From Anopheles merus (taxonomy: Eukaryota > Arthropoda > Insecta > Diptera > Culicidae): a stretch of DNA of 64,000 nt. Made by a program: the position numbers and the translations under genes. Position 1 is the stretch's first letter. Every line of letters begins with the position of its first letter. Under the pieces are notes generated by a model. That model ran no database searches, had not been told where the DNA came from, and saw nothing but the letters and a program-made list of their open reading frames with translations. Below are positions 58,260 to 64,000 of the stretch, one piece after another. The stretch is from contig NC_054082.1 in the NCBI RefSeq assembly GCF_017562075.2, forward strand, positions 37,815,942 through 37,879,941. The letters are read 5' to 3'.

Positions 58260-60960
58260 GTTTGCATCGCTTTGAAAGGTGCAACACAGACAAACAACAA
58301 TTACAATCCGTCAGATACAGAAGGCGGCTGTGCGGTGCATGGACAACTTAAACTGTTCCCAAAATATGGAACCGCAAGACACAGCAAAGCGCAAAGAGGC
58401 AGGCTGAAGCGCGAAGTAAACTTTAATCCGATTATGCATAAAACTTTGCAACTAGCACTGCAGTCCCCGTGCTAACTGCTGGCCATCCATCCTGCGCTGA
58501 AGTTGTGCACCCGTTTTCCGGTCTACTGATTGGGTTGGTTACCACCACTACCCGGAAGCTTTCCACCTTCGGGGGCCGCGGTAGGTTTGCCGATTATGCC
58601 GTGGCTTCATTCCATCCGTTTTCTCCTCTGTGGTCCGTAGCCGCATCTTTGGCGTAGTGAAGCTTCCAAAGCTAGCCAAAGTACACTTATCGGGAGGCAA
58701 CGCAACGGTTGCAGCACAAAGTCATTGAAAAGTTGTATCCTTTCAGCTAGCTGTCGGACTCGGCTTTCTGCTAGCCACCACCACGAGACAGCAGTTGGGG
58801 GGTTACAATCGTTAGCTGCCCGCTTGGAAAGCGGTTGGTAAGAATAACAATAACAGTAAAACACTTGCCAGATTCATGCCGACTAATGATAAAGGTTGGT
58901 CAGGTGTGCTGGCAAAAACGCAAAACAGATACAGCGTGCTCGATCGTATTGTGCGTCGCATAGTTTGTAGTGCAACTGAGGATGCTTTAACTAATCCGAC
59001 CGGAGGTAAAATATGTTAGTAGGTGCTTTGGCAATCGCTGTTGCCTGTTTTTCCCCCATATGCGATCTTGTGTGCATTCGTACCGGTGCTAATAAGTGCT
59101 CAATGCGATTGGAAAATAAATGGCAATCAATTTTAACGACTATTTTGTGACTTTCCGAGCAACACGATGTTCGGTGCCCTTCTGAACTGAATCCTGAACG
59201 TTGCATAAAGACCCTAATAAGGAGCATCTTTCCGACAATGGATGCTTGAACCTTAGGCAGTAGATCCTCCAGAATCAGGAGCAAAAAGTGGGCCGGCATA
59301 TTTTTCTCCATTCGTTCCCTGAACTGAACCACTTTCAATGAATATTCCCAAGAAAAAAAAAAACAAACCATTTCCCAGTGGTTTATGGAGCGTAATAAAG
59401 TTCTGTTGACTGGCGTGCAGGGATTACCCCCGGAAACTTCCTGTTTCTACTTCCGCCTTTCAGTCCTTCCTTTCACAGTGTGTTCCCGTGTCAAGGAACC
59501 ACTTTCGATCGCTGGCACCCAAAAGCCCTAGACTGGCAGCTGCAGTCGAATTAAAATTTGATGAATATATTAAATGAAGCAAAGCAACCACCACCGTTTG
59601 CAAAGCGAACGGCACGGGTGAAATTTTCCGATTTTCGGCACCTTCGACCACAGGCTCGCGTCGTAGCAAACGCGATCGAACAGAAGCTTACGGCAACTTC
59701 CTGGCTCTTGGTGGGAAAGTTTCAAGAAAATCCAACCTAATGCATACATATTTCACGGTGCGATCCTGGGAGGAAGAACTGCACCACGCTGCATCGATGC
59801 GCTTCGGCACAATACTGCCGAAACGTTCGAAAGTGCATTCCCGGCGTTGGCGTGTGGTGAGAGTTTTGTTGAATTATGCACCGCGCGGGAAAGGTTGAGA
59901 AAAGTTTTTGACAGTTTGACATTCGGTGCGCGACTGTTGACGAACGCTGTGGCTTCATGCTGGCTGTTGCCAGCAGTGGTGGTTCTGCTCGATTTTACGC
60001 TTACATTGGCTGACCTTCTGTGATGGGTTTGTTTTTATTGCACTTTGTACACTGGTGTACAGTGCACTGGGAAATGGTGTATGTGAGTGCCAGCAGTGCT
60101 GGATGCTGTGGCGTGATGATAAAGTTTTGACAAATGTAATTGGATTTGTTTCAATGCGCTCGAGCACTAGTTTGAATCAGTTTGCTCTAGAAAACGGCGA
60201 TGACATTAAAATGTTATGCGTTAGGTTCTGGCTAGCATGTAACCGATTTCGTTCGGTTAAACATGGTGCATTATTTTTAGGAAATTAATACAGTTGCAAA
60301 CAGACTGGTACAATACAGAGTAGCATTATGGTCTAGCCTCGGGAGTAAAAGTGTTAGCGCAATGCTTTTAGTTTAATGAAATTGTTCTGCAATTCTAGGT
60401 ACTGAAATGTTTGAAAAAGGGCTCGTTAAAATGTGTTTCGTATTGCTGAACGTTTCTAGAGTTTTTTTACGGAAGGATGTAATACGTATATAATGCATTT
60501 AAACAGTGAGCTTTTGAGAACGTGTGCAATGTGAGTATAGAATCTCTTACATCCTAATGTTTCTAAAAGACGTAAAGTTATGTGCCAAATGCATGTTGTA
60601 CTACGGCACAGTTTGAGCATTTGATCAAACTCACAAATGACATCACGTACTTAAGATATAAATGAATAGAATTTAAAAGATATTTAATACTTTACATGGT
60701 TTGGTCTTCTTCAGCTATTAGCCTATTGGACTCATTTAGTCACTGACTCAACAGGAGCAGTGTTGGTATATTTGCTCTTTAGTAGTATTTGTGCTTCTGT
60801 ACACTCAATTTATTTTTACTCTTACAAAACATTTTCACGAGTAACTTTGCGTTCCGTTGCACGAATTCCGTTATCAACCTCACGGAAAGAGCAACTGCCA
60901 ATTATTACCAGTACTGAACATTTCCTCTAAGTAACGCTCTCACCATATTCGAAATACATC
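58260..60960. other. Non-coding region
   Basis: GC-moderate to 60100, then AT-rich. No coding exon, RNA gene or clear repeat is recognised. Confidence 0.4.
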
Positions 60961-62590
60961 ATGGGAATTGTACCTTTCCTTCATATTCGTCAATTTGCAA
61001 TTGACCTTGCATCTCGGCATCCCGGGGTCCCGGCGAGCTGGCCTCAGCGCCGGGGAAACGCAGCGCAGCGCTTAGAAATGCGATGGCACGTTATCCTGTA
61101 TGCCTGAAGTAGCAGGATGCAATTAAAACTTCACCGAGACACACCTGCAATGCAGGCAGCGAAGGCACACACACACACACATACGTACGACAACGTGCAC
61201 ATGCGGGACCGCATCCGGGTGAGGCAATGCCAACGACGGACCCCGGACCGGTCGGATGCTAGGCAAAGGATAACGCAAGCACGGTTCGCACACTCATCCG
61301 AACGTGCGAAGCGCTCTCCGTCCTGCCGGTCCCATCCAGTGACCAAACCGACGCGCGGGTAAGTAACATTTTGACAGTATGTTTTTCCTTTCGTTCGGTT
61401 TTGTGCATCCTCTCGGTGCACACACCCCTGCTTCATCAGCTGACCCATCGCTTTGCCGACGGCTACTTCCGAATGGTGTTAAATGCGCCACGTGTTGACA
61501 CGCTTGGTGTGATTCATTTTCGAACAACATCGCCCTGGCGGCGTTCCCCCGGCTGGGCTGGGCTGCACTGCTTGGTTGGTTGGAGCGGACTTTGGCCTGA
61601 GTTCACCCGTCCGAACGCTCAGCAGTGCAGGAGAGTGAACTGGGCCATATGTTTTCGTCCTCTGCAGCTGCACCTGCGCAATGGCAGTTCGTCGAGCGGT
61701 TCTTCCCCAACCAGTGGCAGTGAGTTCCACGCTGAGCGACGGTCGTTTGTGATCGTTGCTCGATTTGTGGCCAGTTTTCCCGCCGACGGAACCCTGGAAC
61801 CCGTGCCATCGAGCTTCGGCACAGCTGCGGCAGTTTGTCGTGAGATTCGGTCGGTCGTGCACAAGAAATCTGGCGTTCTGTGGTTCTGTGGTTCGCTGCA
61901 CGTTTCGAAAGTCGCTTCGTTCGCGCGCGCTCTCGCTTCGTTCTGCCAGCGTGGCACTAACAACGCACTTACGCGGTCGGATCGTGGAACAGTACGATCA
62001 AGGTTCGAATTTTAAAGTTTGCATTTTTTTTAAATATACGCACGCACGCACGCAGGCTTCCACCATCAGCAGGCTACAGGGCGTCAGCAAATGGACACCG
62101 TTTAATAATACAGTGTGGCAATATGCTCACCGGGCCGGTCAACATGTGGCAGCTGCTGCCGGAAACGTAATCGGAAAGTCAATGTTCAACGCCCATCCTC
62201 ATGCCCACATGCACCCTGCGTTTGCAGGGACGCTACTGAAGCTGGAGGGATAGTGACTGCATCTTCGGTTCGTTTTGTTGTGATGCAGCTTTGCAGCATC
62301 AAGCGCTTTGCCAAGGATAACTCGCTCGAGTGCATCGAATGGTTTGTGGTTTAGTGTTGGCGTGAAGGAAAGTGAAAATTGAATGTGATTATGTGAAAGC
62401 AATTTTATGAATTTAGCCGAGTGTTGAAAGTTAGTTGAAACGGGCAAGGTTTGGCTATCATCCCGTGCAGTGCGTATGAGTGTGCGATATGATGCGCGAA
62501 GCGTTGGTATGGCGTGTTTTAAAGTAATTATTTTACCACTTTTTATACAGCTCCCGCGGGCATGTACAGCTTTCAAACATTTTAAATAAA
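60961..62590. other. GC-richer region, candidate regulatory/5' DNA
   Basis: 61010-62000 is the GC-richest stretch outside the genes. Long ORFs occur on both strands at once (214 codons plus at 61371-62015; 140 and 114 codons minus), as expected from high GC rather than coding. A GGTAAGTAA donor-like site is at 61360-61368. An acceptor-like CACGCACGCAG at about 62054 follows an ACGC run (62039-62055). No protein family recognised. Confidence 0.3.
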
Positions 62591-63499
62591 AGCCAAATTA
62601 ATAGCAGCTTTATCCAAGACAAGGGCGCAGTTTGTGCGGTGTTTTGTTGGTGTAAATAATGCCACAGTTGTTGCAGTGAAAATTGTACACCGTTGCGTCC
62701 ACGTGTGCGTGTTGCGATTTCGAGTGTTTCGTTATTCGGTGTTCCGTTGCAAAGTGTCCCAAGTAAAACACAATATCCCGCGTGTCCGCGATGCGTGCGT
62801 GCAAATGTGCGTGAGTGGTGGAAAATTGCGACAAATCGTTTCGTAGTGTGCGGTGGGGCGCGATAGGCTTAGTTCGTTTTTCGGGTCGCGAAAGTTTCCG
62901 TTTATTTCCGGTACACTCGCGTCGGTATGTGAAGTTTTGGAGGATTTCGTAAAGCTATTATACCGCTCGCATTACTGTACGTCGGCAAAGGAAGTGACAA
63001 AACCAGTGTTACCGTGGGGTTTTTAAACGACTCTTGGCAGCAGCATCAGCTCCCCGGTGCTTCCTGTGCTCTCCCGTATCCGATGGGAATTAATTTAAAA
63101 TTCATGCCACCAGCAACCGGAGCCTCAAAGGACGACCTCGTGCGCCCGGTGGTGTCGTGGTGTCGTCGAGGTGTTAATGAGCTGCGGCAGGGTGCGTTCC
63201 CTGCGCCACACCGGGAAACACACGCACAAACAGCAACCGTTTTAGGCACATCCGCGGAACTGGAATGTAGCATGTAGACGGCAGATCGCATCAATATAAC
63301 CAAACCCCAACACAACACAAAAGTCTGAGCAAAAGCTAGTGACGTAACCGAAACATATCAATTGCTGTGAAGCAACGCATCTTGCATCAAATCATATCAT
63401 TACGTAGCAACATATCGTGATCCGCGTGTCGGGAGTGTAAGGTTTAAGTGGTTCCGTGTAAAGGCTATTGCATCCGTGTGTTAGCATCGACGGAAACAA
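62591..63499 (+). other. Candidate non-coding first exon / 5' leader
   Basis: GT-rich leader-like sequence without a sustained ORF, ending at AACAA followed by GTGAGTCG at 63500, a strong donor. A TGACGTAA (CRE-like) element lies at 63340. This is the composition of long mosquito 5' UTRs. The strand and exon limits are inferred. Confidence 0.2.
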
Positions 63500-64000
63500 G
63501 TGAGTCGTCCCGATACCTTCCCCTACGCAGTCGAATACGACGGCACCATTGCCGGAAACAGTCAGCCAACGGAAGAGAGCCCCTTTTTGAGAGTGATGTT
63601 AAAACAAAGGTAAACTTCACGGTGCCCACCGACGCAAAGTGTATCCGCAAGGGGCACTGTGTCAGACCGAAGCAGCCCCTTCAAAGATCAATGCGCTGAG
63701 GGCGCTCGTGAATGACGGCTGAAGTGCGACGCACTTGTACGGCGGAGTGGTACAGGTTTTGAAGTCCACATTGTGATTGTTTTGTAGTGAGTGTTTCGAG
63801 TGTTTCATATGTGTGTATGTGTTTTTGTGTGTGTGAGGCCGGAAGCTTTTTGTAAAGCTGCAGCTATTTGAAGAGCGGTGCCAAGTGAGGATAGCCAACT
63901 TCAAGGTGAATGTAGCCCGTCGAGTGCGATACTTTTGATTTTGCTGCTCAATCGATCATCCTTTGCGGAAATTGGCTCTGTAACGCTGATCTGCTAGGTG
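63500..64000. other. Right window edge, non-coding
   Basis: No ORF of interest. Further donor-like sites occur at about 63609 (AAAGGTAAAC) and 63905 (CAAGGTGAAT). It would be intron if the leader call is right. Confidence 0.3.

Noticed and set aside
61371..62015. 214-codon plus-strand ORF
   Set aside because: Equally long ORFs overlap it on the other strand; the composition is explained by high GC and no domain is visible.

Overview
The window reads as animal, insect nuclear DNA, most likely from an Anopheles mosquito. Three genes have short spliced introns with GT..AG boundaries. Their proteins are close to fly and vertebrate housekeeping proteins. The rest is intergenic or intronic sequence rich in dinucleotide and trinucleotide repeats, tRNA-derived SINE copies and foldback (MITE-like) elements of the kind common in Anopheles. 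The genus is an inference from overall style; the genes themselves are secure.

Layout. Bases 1-454 (minus strand) hold the first exons of a BCCIP homologue, cut off by the window edge. Bases 806-4780 are a nested island of non-autonomous transposable elements, bounded by hAT-like ends and an almost perfect 8-bp flanking repeat. Bases 4866-6677 (plus) hold a complete two-exon gene for CCT6, the zeta subunit of the TRiC/CCT chaperonin (531 aa). Bases 9006-7910 (minus) hold a complete four-exon gene for phosphatidylinositol synthase (227 aa). BCCIP and CCT6 are divergent; CCT6 and the PI synthase gene are convergent. Removing the island would leave the BCCIP and CCT6 start codons only about 0.44 kb apart, so the island appears to have split a compact bidirectional promoter.

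From about 9.6 kb to the right edge (54 kb) I recognise no protein-coding gene. The stretch alternates GC-moderate, low-complexity DNA with AT-rich blocks. It contains a 10-bp-periodic foldback (10.1-10.7 kb), a ~29-bp minisatellite (14.56-14.9 kb), a ~41-bp tandem repeat (43.7 kb), SINE copies (15.5, 25.5, 53.2 and 53.5 kb), a dead non-LTR retrotransposon 3' end (25.9 kb), a 125-bp hairpin element (54.1 kb) and long CT/GA tracts (19.0 and 45.3 kb). The last 3 kb is GC-richer and resembles a promoter and 5' leader of a gene running off to the right, but no coding exon can be shown.

The three genes do not form a pathway: one acts in cytosolic protein folding, one in phosphoinositide synthesis at the ER, and one in nuclear and ribosome-linked functions. 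The most unusual material is the element island, where two different foldback families share the same palindromic ACCCGGGT termini and the same doubled-terminus architecture.
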